A DNA stretch of 64,000 nucleotides from Streptomyces sp. NBC_01244 (GCF_035987325.1 NZ_CP108488.1:6386001-6450000); one strand, 5' to 3'; counted from the first letter of the stretch, positions 29,526 to 39,077 are shown. Numbers and translations: made by a program. Notes: generated by a model from the letters alone, not told the origin.

Positions 29526-30745
29526 CGGGTGTCCTCGGGCTTCTGGGCGGGGGTGTGCACGGGATCGGGAGCGTGCGCGGGATCGGGGGTGCGCACGGGA
29601 TCGGGGGAGGGCGAGGTGCCGGGGGAGGGCTCGGTCCCCGAGGACGCGGCCCCGGGGCCGGCGAGCTCGCCGGGGCTGCCGGGCATCAGGAACGGCCGGC
29701 CACCGGTCCCGGGCGGCGGGGGCGCGAAGAAGCCCGCCTGCGGGACCCGGAGGGCGTCGGCCGCCTCGTCTTCCTCCCACTTCGGGACGCTCAGCGGCTC
29801 GGGCTCCCAGAGCTCGGCACGCGGGTCCTCGGTGGAGGTGTACTCGACGGAGGACTGCGTCATCCGCATGTACGCCTCCTCCAGCGAGGCCCGGTGCGGC
29901 GACAGCTCCCACAGCCGTACGCCGGCCGCGTGCGCGAGGTCGGAGATCCGCGGCAGCTCCAGCCCGGTCACCCGCAGCGCTCCGTCGGGCTCCCGCAGGA
30001 CCCGGCCGCCCGCCCGGGTGAGGACGGAGCCGAGGGTGTCCCAGCCGCCCGGGTCGGTGTCGGCCGTGCGGACCCGGGCGAATCCGGCCGAATTGTGGGT
30101 GATGAAGTCCTGGGTGCTCATGTCGGCGAGCAGCCGGCCCCGGCCGATCACGATCAGGTGGTCGGCGGTCAGCGCCATCTCGCTCATGAGGTGCGAGGAG
30201 ACGAAGACCGTACGGCCCTCGGAGGCGAGCCGGCGCATCAGATTGCGGACCCAGAGGATGCCCTCGGGGTCGAGGCCGTTGACCGGCTCGTCGAAGAGCA
30301 GCACCTGGGGGTCGCCGAGTAGGGCGGTCGCGATGCCGAGGCGCTGGCCCATGCCGAGCGAGAAGCCCTTGGCGCGCTGCCGGGCCACGTCCTGCAGGCC
30401 CACGACGCCCAGCACCTCGTCCACCCGCTTCTCGGGGATCCCGGAGAGCTGGGCGATCGACAGCAGGTGGGTACGGGCCCGGCGGCCGCCGTGGACGGCC
30501 TTGGCGTCGAGCAGGGCCCCGACGTGCCGCTGGGCGTTCGGGAGCTCGCGGAAGGGCAGGCCGTTGATCGTGACCCGGCCGGCGGTGGGCCGGTCCAGGC
30601 CGACGATCATGCGCATCGTGGTGGACTTCCCGGAGCCGTTGGGCCCCAGGAATCCCGTCACGTGACCGGGCTTGACCTGGAAGGAAAGGTCGTCGACAGC
30701 GGTCTTCGCGCCGAAGCGCTTGGTCAGGCCGACTGCCTCGATCAT
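29522..30745 (-). CDS. ABC exporter ATPase (module 1) with Pro-rich C-terminal tail
   Basis: 407 residues. Walker A GPNGSGKST is at 34-42, the signature region is FSLGMGQRLGIA, and Walker B is VLLFDEPVNGLDPEG, followed by VSSHLMSEMALTADHL. About 100 residues beyond the usual end form a Pro/Ser-rich tail with repeated DPVRTPDPAHAPDPVHTP; the paralogue at 31680 has a much shorter tail. The ATG at 30745 has AAGGGGCAGC upstream. It pairs with the permease at 28665 as an exporter, substrate unknown. Confidence 0.87.
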   Translation of the reverse strand: MIEAVGLTKRFGAKTAVDDLSFQVKPGHVTGFLGPNGSGKSTTMRMIVGLDRPTAGRVTINGLPFRELPNAQRHVGALLDAKAVHGGRRARTHLLSIAQLSGIPEKRVDEVLGVVGLQDVARQRAKGFSLGMGQRLGIATALLGDPQVLLFDEPVNGLDPEGILWVRNLMRRLASEGRTVFVSSHLMSEMALTADHLIVIGRGRLLADMSTQDFITHNSAGFARVRTADTDPGGWDTLGSVLTRAGGRVLREPDGALRVTGLELPRISDLAHAAGVRLWELSPHRASLEEAYMRMTQSSVEYTSTEDPRAELWEPEPLSVPKWEEDEAADALRVPQAGFFAPPPPGTGGRPFLMPGSPGELAGPGAASSGTEPSPGTSPSPDPVRTPDPAHAPDPVHTPAQKPEDTR

Positions 30746-30900
30746 CTTGCTGCCCCTTGCCAGGCCGGGACGACTCTCGCCCGCGTAAGGGTTAAGAGGA
30801 TATCCAGTCCCCTGCGGTTCCACGTCGTCCCGGACCCTGAGCTACCCCTGAGAACCGACCCGGGGATCCCCCGTACGACCCGGGGGGCCCGCGTAGTACG

Positions 30901-31677
30901 TCAGGCGTCCCTCTTCTTGAGGACGAGGTAGCCGCCGATGGCCGAGGCGGCCACCCACAGGAGCATGATCCCGAGGCCGCCCCAGGGGCCGTAGGGGGTC
31001 TCGGGGCTGCCCATCGCTTCCGGCACCACCTGCATGATCTTGGATCCCGCCTTGTCGGGCAGGTACTGGCCGTACTTGCGGGTCGCCTCGAATCCGCTGA
31101 GGAGGTTCGAGACGATCAGGAAGAACGGGATCAGGATGCTGATCGAGGCGACCGAGCTGCGCAGCATGGTGGCCACGCCCATGGAGAAGAGGGCGAGCAG
31201 TGCCATGTACACGCCGGCGCCGACGACCGCCCTCAGGACGTTGTCCTCGCCGATGCCGATGCTGCGGTCGCCCAGGATGGCCTGGCCGAGGAAGAACGAC
31301 ACGAAGCTGGTCACCAGCCCGACCACCAGGGCCAGCGCCGTGGCCACGGCGAACTTGCCCGCCAGGAAGCCGCCGCGTCCGGGCACGGCGGCCAGCGAGG
31401 TGCGGATCATGCCCGAGCTGTACTCGGAGCTGACGACCATCACGCCGAAGACGATCATGGCCAGCTGGCCGAAGCCCATTCCGGTGAAGCTCAGCAGGGT
31501 GGGGTCGAAGGTGGCCTGTTCGACCTCGCTCATGTCGTCGAAGGTCGCGTTGACCAGGGCGCAGAATCCGGCGCCGAACCCGACGGTGACGAGGAAGGCG
31601 AGGGCGAGGGTCCAGCTGGTGGAGGCGACCGTGCGGATCTTGGTCCACTCGGACTGGAGGAGTGCGGAGAAAGCCAT
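30901..31677 (-). CDS. ABC exporter permease (module 2)
   Basis: 258 residues, six membrane segments. The entry helix S-E-W-T-K-I-R-T-V-A-S-T-S and the loop S-S-E-Y-S-S-G-M-I-R-T-S parallel the permease at 28665, so the two are paralogues. The ATG at 31677 (gcggagaaagcc follows on the coding strand reading inward) is two bases after the ATPase stop. With the ATPase at 31680 it forms a complete ABC-2 type exporter. Confidence 0.85.
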   Translation of the reverse strand: MAFSALLQSEWTKIRTVASTSWTLALAFLVTVGFGAGFCALVNATFDDMSEVEQATFDPTLLSFTGMGFGQLAMIVFGVMVVSSEYSSGMIRTSLAAVPGRGGFLAGKFAVATALALVVGLVTSFVSFFLGQAILGDRSIGIGEDNVLRAVVGAGVYMALLALFSMGVATMLRSSVASISILIPFFLIVSNLLSGFEATRKYGQYLPDKAGSKIMQVVPEAMGSPETPYGPWGGLGIMLLWVAASAIGGYLVLKKRDA

Positions 31678-31679
31678 GA

Positions 31680-32702
31680 TCACTCGCCGCCCTTGCGCTT
31701 CGCCTCGAAGCCGGCGCCCCACGCGGGTACGTCGGCAGGCCGGGCCGGGTTGTCCAGCGCCATGCCCGGTGCCGGCGGGAGCCCGCCCACCCCCGGTGCG
31801 TGGGCGTGGTACTCGACGGAATCCGCCGTCATGCGCATGAACGCTTCCTCCAGTGAAGCCCGCTGCGGGCTGAGTTCGTGCAGCACGATCTGGTGCTGGG
31901 CGGCGAGCTCGCCGAGCTTCTCCGACTCCACGCCGTCGATCTCCAGGGCGCCGGTGGCCGGGACGCTGATGGCGTCGATACCGGCCTCGTGCAGGACGTC
32001 CTTCAGCCGCTCCTGTTGCGGCGTGCGGACGCGCACGTAACTGCGGGAGTTCTGCTGGATGAAATCCGCCATGGACAGGTCGGCCAGCAGTTTTCCCTGT
32101 CCGATGACGACCAAATGCTCTGCGGTCAGGGCCATTTCGCTCATCAGATGGGAAGAAACGAAGATCGTCCTTCCCTCTGCCGCGAGCCCCTTCATCAGAT
32201 TGCGGATCCAGAGAATTCCCTCCGGGTCCAGACCATTGACGGGTTCGTCGAACATCAAGATCTCCGGGTCGCCGAGCAGCGCGGCGGCGATGCCGAGCCG
32301 CTGGCCCATGCCCAGCGAGAATCCCTTCGACTTCTTCTTCGCCACGGCCGTCAGGCCGACCAGGTCCAGTACTTCGGAGACCCGGCTGCTCGGGATCCGG
32401 TTCGACTGGGCGAGGCAGAGCAGGTTGTTGTACGCGCTGCGTCCGCCGTTCATCGACTTCGCGTCCAGCAGTGCCCCGATGTACTTCAGCGGCTCCGGCA
32501 GGTCCCGGTAGTGCTTCCCGTCGATCCGGACCGTACCGCTGGTCGGATTGTCGAGGTCGAGCATCATGCGCATGGTCGTGGACTTCCCTGCCCCGTTGGG
32601 GCCGAGGAAGCCGGTGACCACCCCCGGTTTGACCTGGAAGCTGAGGTTGTCCACGGCGGTCTTCGCGCCGAATCGTTTCGTAAGGCCCTCAAGCTCGATC
32701 AT
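31680..32702 (-). CDS. ABC exporter ATPase (module 2)
   Basis: 340 residues. Walker A GPNGAGKST, signature FSLGMGQRLGIAAALLGDP and Walker B ILMFDEPVNGLDPEG are intact. It is closely similar to the ATPase at 29522 along the whole nucleotide-binding domain, and both have the ELSPQRASLEEAFMRMT / ELSPHRASLEEAYMRMT C-terminal motif before a variable tail. First gene of the four-gene minus-strand cluster. Substrate unknown; antimicrobial or lipid export is typical of this family. Confidence 0.87.
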   Translation of the reverse strand: MIELEGLTKRFGAKTAVDNLSFQVKPGVVTGFLGPNGAGKSTTMRMMLDLDNPTSGTVRIDGKHYRDLPEPLKYIGALLDAKSMNGGRSAYNNLLCLAQSNRIPSSRVSEVLDLVGLTAVAKKKSKGFSLGMGQRLGIAAALLGDPEILMFDEPVNGLDPEGILWIRNLMKGLAAEGRTIFVSSHLMSEMALTAEHLVVIGQGKLLADLSMADFIQQNSRSYVRVRTPQQERLKDVLHEAGIDAISVPATGALEIDGVESEKLGELAAQHQIVLHELSPQRASLEEAFMRMTADSVEYHAHAPGVGGLPPAPGMALDNPARPADVPAWGAGFEAKRKGGE

Positions 32703-32809
32703 TCCGCCACGCTAGAACGCCGAAGGGCCCTACGCCACCTCTCACGGGTGACGAAGGGCCCTCGGTGTCGAAGTGGATTGTCACCTTCCGGCAACCCTCC
32801 GGCGACCGG

Positions 32810-32829
32810 CGGCTACCGATCAGTAGCCG
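32810..32829 (-). terminator. Short hairpin just after filP
   Basis: Seven-base arms cggctac and gtagccg surround cgatca, immediately downstream of the filP stop on the minus strand. A modest terminator candidate. Confidence 0.45.
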
Positions 32830-32830
32830 A

Positions 32831-33769
32831 CTAGCGGCTCTGCTGCGCCGGAACGCCGCGGGTGACCGGCTCGTCGTCGATCGGCGCGGAGGCGGCCGCG
32901 ACCGCGGCACCCGTCAGCGTCGCCAGCATCTCGCGGACGTTGGTGAGCTGCGCGTTGATCGAGTCGCGGCGGTTGGTGAGCGCCGCCAGCTCGCGCTCGG
33001 ACTCGCTGCGGATCCGGTCGGCCTTGGCGTTCGCGTCGGCCACGATGTCCTCGGCCTGGCGCTGCGCGGTCTCCACGGTCTGGCGGGCGCGACGCTCGGC
33101 GTCCGTACGGAGCTTCTCGGCCTCCAGGCGCAGCTGCTCCGCGCGGTGCTCGATCTCCGCGAGACGCTTCTCGGCCTTGGCCTGACGGCCGGCCAGGTCA
33201 CGCTCGGACTGCTCGCGGCGCTTGGCCAGGTTGGTCTCGAAGTCCGCGGCGGCCTGGGCGGCCTTGGCGCGGGTCTCCTCGAAGAGCGCGTCGGCCTCCT
33301 CGCGCTTGGAGGCGGCGTCCTTCTGGGCCTCGGTGCGCAGGGAAGCCGCGTCGCCCTTGGCCTTCTCGACGATCCGGACGCCCTCGTCCTCGGCGGTCGA
33401 CTTCCGGTCGGCGGCGAACGACTCGGCGTCGTTGCGCACCTGCTGGGCGGCCGACTCGGCGAGCTCGCGGTGCTGCTCGGCCGCGCGACGGGCCTCCTCA
33501 CGGAGGTCCTTCGCCTCCTCCTCGGCCAGGCGCAGGATCTTCTCGACCCGGGCGCCGAGACCGGCGTACGACGGCTCGGCGTCGCTCACCTGAGCCTGGG
33601 CGTTCTGCGTCTCGAGGTGCAACTCCTCGATCCGCTTTTCCAGAGAGTTGATACGTCCTAGGGCGCTGTCGCGGTCGGAGACCAGCTTGGTGATGCGGTC
33701 GTCCACCTGACCGCGGTCGTAACCACGCCGCACGAGCTCGAAGCCGAAGGGGGAGGATGTGTCGCTCAT
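32831..33769 (-). CDS. filP: Coiled-coil cytoskeletal protein FilP
   Basis: 312 residues, nearly all coiled coil. The conserved head SPFGFELVRRGYDRGQVDDRI resembles the DivIVA-type N-terminal motif, followed by a break near residue 65 (PSYAGLGARVEKILRLAEEE) and a long Ala/Glu/Arg/Lys rod to residue 290. Length, order and neighbour (scy) match S. coelicolor FilP, a filament-former that works with Scy and DivIVA at hyphal tips and stiffens cells; older records call it a cellulose-binding protein. It has its own 200-base promoter region after scy. Confidence 0.92.
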   Translation of the reverse strand: MSDTSSPFGFELVRRGYDRGQVDDRITKLVSDRDSALGRINSLEKRIEELHLETQNAQAQVSDAEPSYAGLGARVEKILRLAEEEAKDLREEARRAAEQHRELAESAAQQVRNDAESFAADRKSTAEDEGVRIVEKAKGDAASLRTEAQKDAASKREEADALFEETRAKAAQAAADFETNLAKRREQSERDLAGRQAKAEKRLAEIEHRAEQLRLEAEKLRTDAERRARQTVETAQRQAEDIVADANAKADRIRSESERELAALTNRRDSINAQLTNVREMLATLTGAAVAAASAPIDDEPVTRGVPAQQSR

Positions 33770-33971
33770 GGGGTTCCTGTCGAATGAGACCGATGAGGTG
33801 CTACGCGGGGTGTTAGGTGTTAAGGGGAATCCTAGGCGCCAAGACGGCGTGTCATCGAGTCAATCCGCGTTTGATCTGGACAATGACACCCCTTTTGAGT
33901 GGCAAGGCGACAGAATGCTTGTCACTCGTTCGCCTGAACCTCCATCAGGAGCACAGCGTCGAGCGTGCTGA

Positions 33972-36900
33972 CTAGCCCTCTGACGTCTTGCCACCCGAAC
34001 GAGTGGAACCCGCTGTCGCACCGGCCTTCACGCCCCCCGCGCCCTGACCGCCGACCCCGGGCTTCGCGCCACCCGAAGGCGCCTCGAATGATTCCAACGC
34101 CTCAAGAACGTCCTGGACACGGGAGATCTCCGCCTGAATGTCCTCGCGCCTGCGCACGAGGACCTCCAGCTCGCGCCGGCCCTCCTCGACGAGCCGCTCG
34201 GCCTCGGCCTTCGCCTCCGCGAGAGCCCCCTCGGCGGCCCGGACCAGCTCGGCCTTCTTCTGCTCGGCCTCCTTGAGCAGCGCCTCCGCCTTGCGCACCG
34301 CGGCGATGCGGACCTTGCTCGCCTCACTGCTCGCGTCCGACACCAGCGCCTTGGCCTTCGCGTCGGCCTCGACGCTCTGCTCGGTCGCCGCCCGCACCAG
34401 CTTGTCCACGCGCTCGCCGGCCGACTTCATCTGCTCGGCCGACTCGCGGCGGGCCCGCTCGTGCAGCTCCTCGACCTCCGCCTCGACGCGGCCGCGCAGC
34501 TCCTCCGCCCGATCCCTTATGGCCGACGCGTCGCTGCGCGCCCCGACCAGCAGCTCGTCGGCGTCCGTACGGGCCTTCTCCACCAGGGAGTTGCCCTCCA
34601 CGGTCGCCTCGGAGGAGATCCGCGCCGCTTCCTTGCGCGCCGCGTCGACCATCGCGTCCGCCTGCTCCTCGGCCGCCGTCGTGGCGGCCAGGGCCTGCTT
34701 CTGCGCGTCCCCGGTGAGCTTCTCGGCCTCCGAGGACGCCTCCGTGATGAGCCGGTCGACCTGGGTCGCGGCCTCGCTGCGGCGCTTGTTGGCCTCTTCG
34801 CGGGCCTCGTCCAGCACCCGCTCCGACGCGGTGCGCGCCTCGCCCCGGATCCGCTCCGCCTCGGTGGCGGCCTCGGCCTTGACCCGCTCGGCCTCGGACC
34901 GGGTGCGGGTCGCGTGCTCCTGCGCCGAGGACAGCGCCTCGGAGGCCTCGGCCCGCAGCCGCTCGGCCTCGTTCGCCGCCTCGCCGACCGTGCGCTCGGT
35001 GTCCTTGCGGGTCTGCTCGGTGAGCCGGTCCGCCTCCGCGATGGCCTCGCCGACCAGGTGGTCCGCCTGCTCGGCGGCCTCGGTACGGATCCGGCCCGCC
35101 TCGGCGCGCGCCTCGTCCAGGGTCCGCTCGGACTCCCGCTCGGCGCCCGCCAGCGTCTCGTTGGCCGCGACCGTGACCCGGTCCGCCTCCGCGGTGGCCT
35201 CGCCGATGATCCGGCCGCCCTCCGCGCGGGCGTCGTCCAGGGTGCGTGCCGCCTCGGCGCGCAGCCGGTCGGCCTCCGCCGCGGCCTCGCCGACGGTGGC
35301 CTCGTTGGCCGTGCGCGTCTCCTCGACGAGCCGGTCGCCCTCGGTTCGCGCGTCGACGAGGATCCCCGTCGCGTCCCGCTCGGCCCCGGCCAGCGTCTGG
35401 GCGGCCTGCGCCGTGAGGCGCCCCGCCTCCGCCTTCGCCCCGTCCAGGGCGGCGGCCGCCTCGGCGCGCAGCGCCTCGGCCGCGGCCTGTGCCTCGCCGA
35501 TCGTGGCCTCGTTGGCCGCGCGGGTCTCCTCGGTGTGCCGCTCGGCCTCCGTGGTGGCCTCGGAGATCAGGCGGTCCGCCTGCTCGGCAGCCTCCGTACG
35601 CAGCCGGTTGGCCTCGGAGCGGGCCTCGTCCAGCGTGCCCGCGGCCTCGGTACGGGTCGCCTCCGCGGAGGCCTCGGCCTCGGCCGTGAGCCGCGCCGCC
35701 TGTGCCTGTGCCTCGCCGATCGTGGCCTCGTTGGCCGCGCGGGTCTCCTCGGTGCGGCGCTCGGCCTCGGCCGTGGCCTCCGCGACGAGCCGGCCGCCCT
35801 CGGTACGAGCGGCCTCCAGGACCTCCGCGGCCTCGCCGCGGATCCGGTTGGCATCGTCCCGGGCGTCGGCCTTCGTACGGGCCGCGTCGCGCTCGGAGGC
35901 GGCCAGCGCGTCGGTGGCCTCCGTGCGCACCCGCTGCGCGTACTCCGCCGTGTCCGTGCGCAACTGCTCGGCCTCGGCGATCGCGTCGCCGACCGTCCGC
36001 TCGGCCAGCGCCTTCGCCGCGTCCGTCTCGGTGCGCGCCTCGCTGCGGATCCGGTTGGCGTCCTCGGTGGCCCGCTCCCGCTCCGCGTACGCGTCGGCGC
36101 GGACCCGGCCGGACTCCTCCTCGGCCTCCGTCCTCGTACGCTCCGCCGCGTGCTCGGCCGCGCTGCGCAGCCCCGCGACCTCTTCCTCGGCCTGCTCGTG
36201 CAGCCCGGCCACCGCGTCGCGCACCTGCTGGGCGGTGGCCTCGGCCGCCGCGACCACCTCGGACGCCCGCCGCTCGGCCTCCTCGGTGAGCCAGACCGCC
36301 TCGGCCGTGGCCTCCTCGGAACGCTTGCGGGCCTGGGCGAGGAGCTCCTCGCTCTCCTCCCGGGCCTGCGCCCGCTCGCTCTCCGCGTCCGTACGCGCCG
36401 AAGCCAGCGTCTCCTCGGACTCCCGGCGGCGCCTCGCGGCCTCCTCCTGGGCGGCGGCCAGCGCCTCGGCCGCCTCCTGCGCGACCCGCTCGGCGGCGGC
36501 CTTGGCCTCCGCGCGCAGCCGGTCCGCGGTCTCCTGCGCCTCGGAGCGCAGCCGCTCCGCCTCGGCCTCGGCCTCGCCGGTCAGCCGTACCGCGTTCTGC
36601 TCGGCCTCCGCGCGGACCCGGCCGGCGTCCTCGGCGGCGTCGGTCCGCAGCTGGTCGGCCTCCGACTCCGACTGCGCCTGCAGCGTGCGGATCCGCTCCG
36701 CCGACTCCGCGCGGAGCCGGTCGCTCTCCTCGGTGGTCTCCTTGCGGATGTTCTCGGCGGCCGTCCGGGCGTCGCGCAGCGTCTGCTCGGCGGTCGCGAG
36801 GCGCCCCTCGGCATCCGTGTGCAGCCGGACGAGCTCCTCGTCGGCCTCCGCCCGCTTCGCCGACAGCGCCCGCTCGGTCTCCTCGCGCCGTACGGCCGCC

Positions 36901-38561
36901 GCGGCGTCCGCCTCGGCCCGTACGGACTCCGCCTGCTCCTCGGCCTCGGCGCGCAGCCGCTCGGCCTCGGCGCGGGTCCGCTCCAGGGTCTCCTCGGCCT
37001 GCTTGCGCAGGGTGGTGGCCCGCTCGACGGCCTCGCCGCGGACCCGCTCGCTCTCGGCGTTCGCTCCGGAGCGCACCTCGTCGGCGTCCGCCCGGGACTT
37101 GCCCAGCAGCTCCTCGGCGGTGCGGGCCGCCTCCTCGATCTGCTGGACCGCCTCGCGACGGGCCTCGCCGCGGATCCGCTCGCCCTCGGCGACGGCCTCC
37201 GCACGCAACTGCTCGGCCTCGCCGCGCAGCCGGCGGGCCTCCTCCTGGAGCTCGACCGTGCGGGCCCGGTACTCCTCCGTGTCGTCCTTCGCGGCGCCCT
37301 TGAGCTCATCGGCCGTGGCCGCGGCCTGGGCACGCAGCCGCTCGGCCTCCGCCTCCGCCTCGCCGCGGATCCGCTCGGCCTCCTCGGACGCCGCCCGGGT
37401 GGTGGCGCGGGCGTCCTCCGAGGCCTTGTTCAGGACCTCCTCGGCGGTGCGGGCCGCCTTCGCCAGCTGGGCCGCCGTGTCCTCGGCCGCCGCGGTACGG
37501 GCCTGCTCGCCGGCCTCGGCGCGCAGCCGCTCGGTCTGCGCGCGGGCATCGGCGAGCGCCTGCTCGGCCTCGGCCTTGAGGGTCTCGGCCTCCTTGTTGG
37601 CCTCGCCCACCAGGCGGGCCACCTGCTCCTTGGCCGTACGGGTGCGCTGCTCGTTGACGGATTCCGCCGAGGCGAGCTGCCGTGCGGCGCTCTCCTTGGC
37701 CTCCGCCAGCAGCTTCTCCGCGGCGGCGCGTGCCTCCCGCAGGGCGCCGTCGGCCTCCTGGGCGCGCTGCTCCGCGACCCGGCCCAGGTCCATCGTCTGC
37801 TGGCGGGTCTGCTCGGCCTCGGCGGAGGTGGTGGAGCGCAGCCGCTCCGCGTGCTCGGTGGCCTCCTGGGCCTGCGCGGAGGCGGCGGTCAGCAGCCGCT
37901 CGGCCTCCTTGCGGGCGCGCAGCAGCGTCGACTCGGCCTCGGCGCGGGCGGCTTCGTTCTCGGAGGCGAGCCGGCGGGTGGCCTCGGAGGCGACCCGGGC
38001 GGCCTCGGCGCGGGCGGTGTTGAGGGTCTGCTCGGCCTCGACGCGGGACTCGTCCATGAGCCGGCGGGCCTGCGATTCGGTGCGGGCGCGCAACTGCTCG
38101 GCCCAGGCCACGTTCTCGTTGACGTGGGCTTCCACCGTCTGGCGGCGCTCGCTCAGCTCCTGGTCCAGGCGCTGACGGCGGTTGACGGCCTCGGCGTGCA
38201 GTTCGGCCTGGAGGCGCGCCTGGTGCTCGGCGTGCTCCTGGAGGATGCGCTGGGTCTGGGCCCGTACGTCGCGCAGTTCGCGCTCGGCGTCGGAGCGCAT
38301 CTGGTCGGCCTGGATCTGGGCATTGCGGAGCAGCTGCTCCGCCTGGTAGCCCATGTCCGCGCCGTCGTAGGCGGGGCGGGACGCCAGATTGCGGCGTACC
38401 TCGTGGAGCTTGGCGCGCAGCACCTCGACCTGGTACCCCAGGTCATCGGCGTGCTGGACGGCCTTCCCGCGTTCCTTCTTCAGCCGCTCCATCTCGGCTT
38501 CGAAGCGCGAGAGATGGTCGGCCTCGGCCTGATGGCTCTCCTGGCTTTCGTAGCCCCGCAC
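33972..38561 (-). CDS. scy: Polarity scaffold Scy (giant coiled-coil protein)
   Basis: About 1529 residues from the GTG at 38561, which begins VRGYESQESHQAEADHL; in-frame sequence further upstream reaches 38945 but lacks coiled-coil character. The head (GYQVEVLRAKLHEVRRNLASRPAYDGADMGYQAEQL, cited in part) precedes a rod of Ala/Glu/Arg repeats to residue 1480 and a Gly-rich end. It is longer than I recall for S. coelicolor Scy (about 1300), because of repeated blocks such as TEETRAANEATIGEAQA spaced 73 residues apart. Scy organises the tip-growth centre with DivIVA and FilP. Upstream of filP in the same orientation. Confidence 0.92.
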   Translation of the reverse strand: MRGYESQESHQAEADHLSRFEAEMERLKKERGKAVQHADDLGYQVEVLRAKLHEVRRNLASRPAYDGADMGYQAEQLLRNAQIQADQMRSDAERELRDVRAQTQRILQEHAEHQARLQAELHAEAVNRRQRLDQELSERRQTVEAHVNENVAWAEQLRARTESQARRLMDESRVEAEQTLNTARAEAARVASEATRRLASENEAARAEAESTLLRARKEAERLLTAASAQAQEATEHAERLRSTTSAEAEQTRQQTMDLGRVAEQRAQEADGALREARAAAEKLLAEAKESAARQLASAESVNEQRTRTAKEQVARLVGEANKEAETLKAEAEQALADARAQTERLRAEAGEQARTAAAEDTAAQLAKAARTAEEVLNKASEDARATTRAASEEAERIRGEAEAEAERLRAQAAATADELKGAAKDDTEEYRARTVELQEEARRLRGEAEQLRAEAVAEGERIRGEARREAVQQIEEAARTAEELLGKSRADADEVRSGANAESERVRGEAVERATTLRKQAEETLERTRAEAERLRAEAEEQAESVRAEADAAAAVRREETERALSAKRAEADEELVRLHTDAEGRLATAEQTLRDARTAAENIRKETTEESDRLRAESAERIRTLQAQSESEADQLRTDAAEDAGRVRAEAEQNAVRLTGEAEAEAERLRSEAQETADRLRAEAKAAAERVAQEAAEALAAAQEEAARRRRESEETLASARTDAESERAQAREESEELLAQARKRSEEATAEAVWLTEEAERRASEVVAAAEATAQQVRDAVAGLHEQAEEEVAGLRSAAEHAAERTRTEAEEESGRVRADAYAERERATEDANRIRSEARTETDAAKALAERTVGDAIAEAEQLRTDTAEYAQRVRTEATDALAASERDAARTKADARDDANRIRGEAAEVLEAARTEGGRLVAEATAEAERRTEETRAANEATIGEAQAQAARLTAEAEASAEATRTEAAGTLDEARSEANRLRTEAAEQADRLISEATTEAERHTEETRAANEATIGEAQAAAEALRAEAAAALDGAKAEAGRLTAQAAQTLAGAERDATGILVDARTEGDRLVEETRTANEATVGEAAAEADRLRAEAARTLDDARAEGGRIIGEATAEADRVTVAANETLAGAERESERTLDEARAEAGRIRTEAAEQADHLVGEAIAEADRLTEQTRKDTERTVGEAANEAERLRAEASEALSSAQEHATRTRSEAERVKAEAATEAERIRGEARTASERVLDEAREEANKRRSEAATQVDRLITEASSEAEKLTGDAQKQALAATTAAEEQADAMVDAARKEAARISSEATVEGNSLVEKARTDADELLVGARSDASAIRDRAEELRGRVEAEVEELHERARRESAEQMKSAGERVDKLVRAATEQSVEADAKAKALVSDASSEASKVRIAAVRKAEALLKEAEQKKAELVRAAEGALAEAKAEAERLVEEGRRELEVLVRRREDIQAEISRVQDVLEALESFEAPSGGAKPGVGGQGAGGVKAGATAGSTRSGGKTSEG
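35485..35754 (-). repeat. Long direct repeat inside scy
   Basis: A 51-base block is identical at 35485-35535 and 35704-35754, an offset of 219 bases or exactly 73 codons. It codes for the TEETRAANEATIGEAQA segment. The identity at DNA level points to recent duplication or gene conversion within the rod. Confidence 0.85.
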
Positions 38562-38865
38562 AGCGCGGTCCCATCCGTCCCCTGGTCGCAAGCCCGATCC
38601 CAAACGAGCGCCGTCCGCCCGCTGAACGACGCCCCCGGGGAATGGTGTCAGATACCGGGTCGGGCGATACAGGCCCCGACCCCGTCCCCGCACCGAACCC
38701 CGGCCGAGCCAAAGCCACTCTACCGGCCGGGGAAACGGGACATCAGTGCCCTCGTGCGGGAACCCCGGCGAGCTGACCCCGCGGAGATTCTCTCTTCGGG
38801 TCCGTGGAGTGCTGATTTGCGGTGTTCGAATGCATGTGTCCGGGCTGGAACGTACCGTCGTCGAC
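38562..38865. other. Region upstream of scy without a recognised gene
   Basis: About 300 bases between the scy start and the tnpB remnant. In-frame extension of scy through it gives Arg/Pro-rich sequence without coiled-coil pattern, so I read it as the scy promoter and leader. No clear promoter elements or repeats were seen. Confidence 0.5.
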
Positions 38866-39066
38866 GTGAAGCTCGTGGTGCAGGTCGAGCTGCTGCCGAC
38901 GGCGCCACAGGAGTCGGCGCTCGCGGCGACCTTGCGCGCCTGCAATGAGGCGGCTTCACCTCCCGCACCTGCTCCGAGTGCGGCCGTGTCGACAAGGCGA
39001 ACCGGGTCTCCCGGGCCCGCTTCGCCTGCCGGTCGTACGGCGCACCACGGCCAGTGGTGCGCCGTA
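38866..39066 (+). pseudogene. Remnant of an IS605-type tnpB gene
   Basis: From the GTG at 38866 the codons give VKLVVQVELLPTAPQESALA then ATLRACNEAAS, the N-terminus of TnpB proteins. At about 38955 the frame changes and FTSRTCSECGRVDKANRVSR then ARFACRSYG follows, the C-terminal zinc ribbon, with the last Cys changed to Tyr. The 300 or so middle codons, including all RuvC motifs, are missing, so it is a deletion relic. A perfect hairpin closes it. Confidence 0.8.
39036..39066 (-). terminator. Perfect hairpin after the epimerase gene
   Basis: The 13-base arms tacggcgcaccac and gtggtgcgccgta enclose ggcca. It lies 12 bases beyond the epimerase stop on the minus strand and at the end of the tnpB remnant, so it may be a terminator, an IS605-type end hairpin, or both. 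Confidence 0.7.
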
Positions 39067-39077
39067 ACGCAAGCCCG

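Noticed and set aside
34138..38948. Two frames of over 1300 codons on the plus strand opposite scy
   Set aside because: They mirror the coiled-coil repeat of scy on the other strand; composition is Ser/Arg/Ala-only or Leu/Gly/Arg-only, with no motifs.
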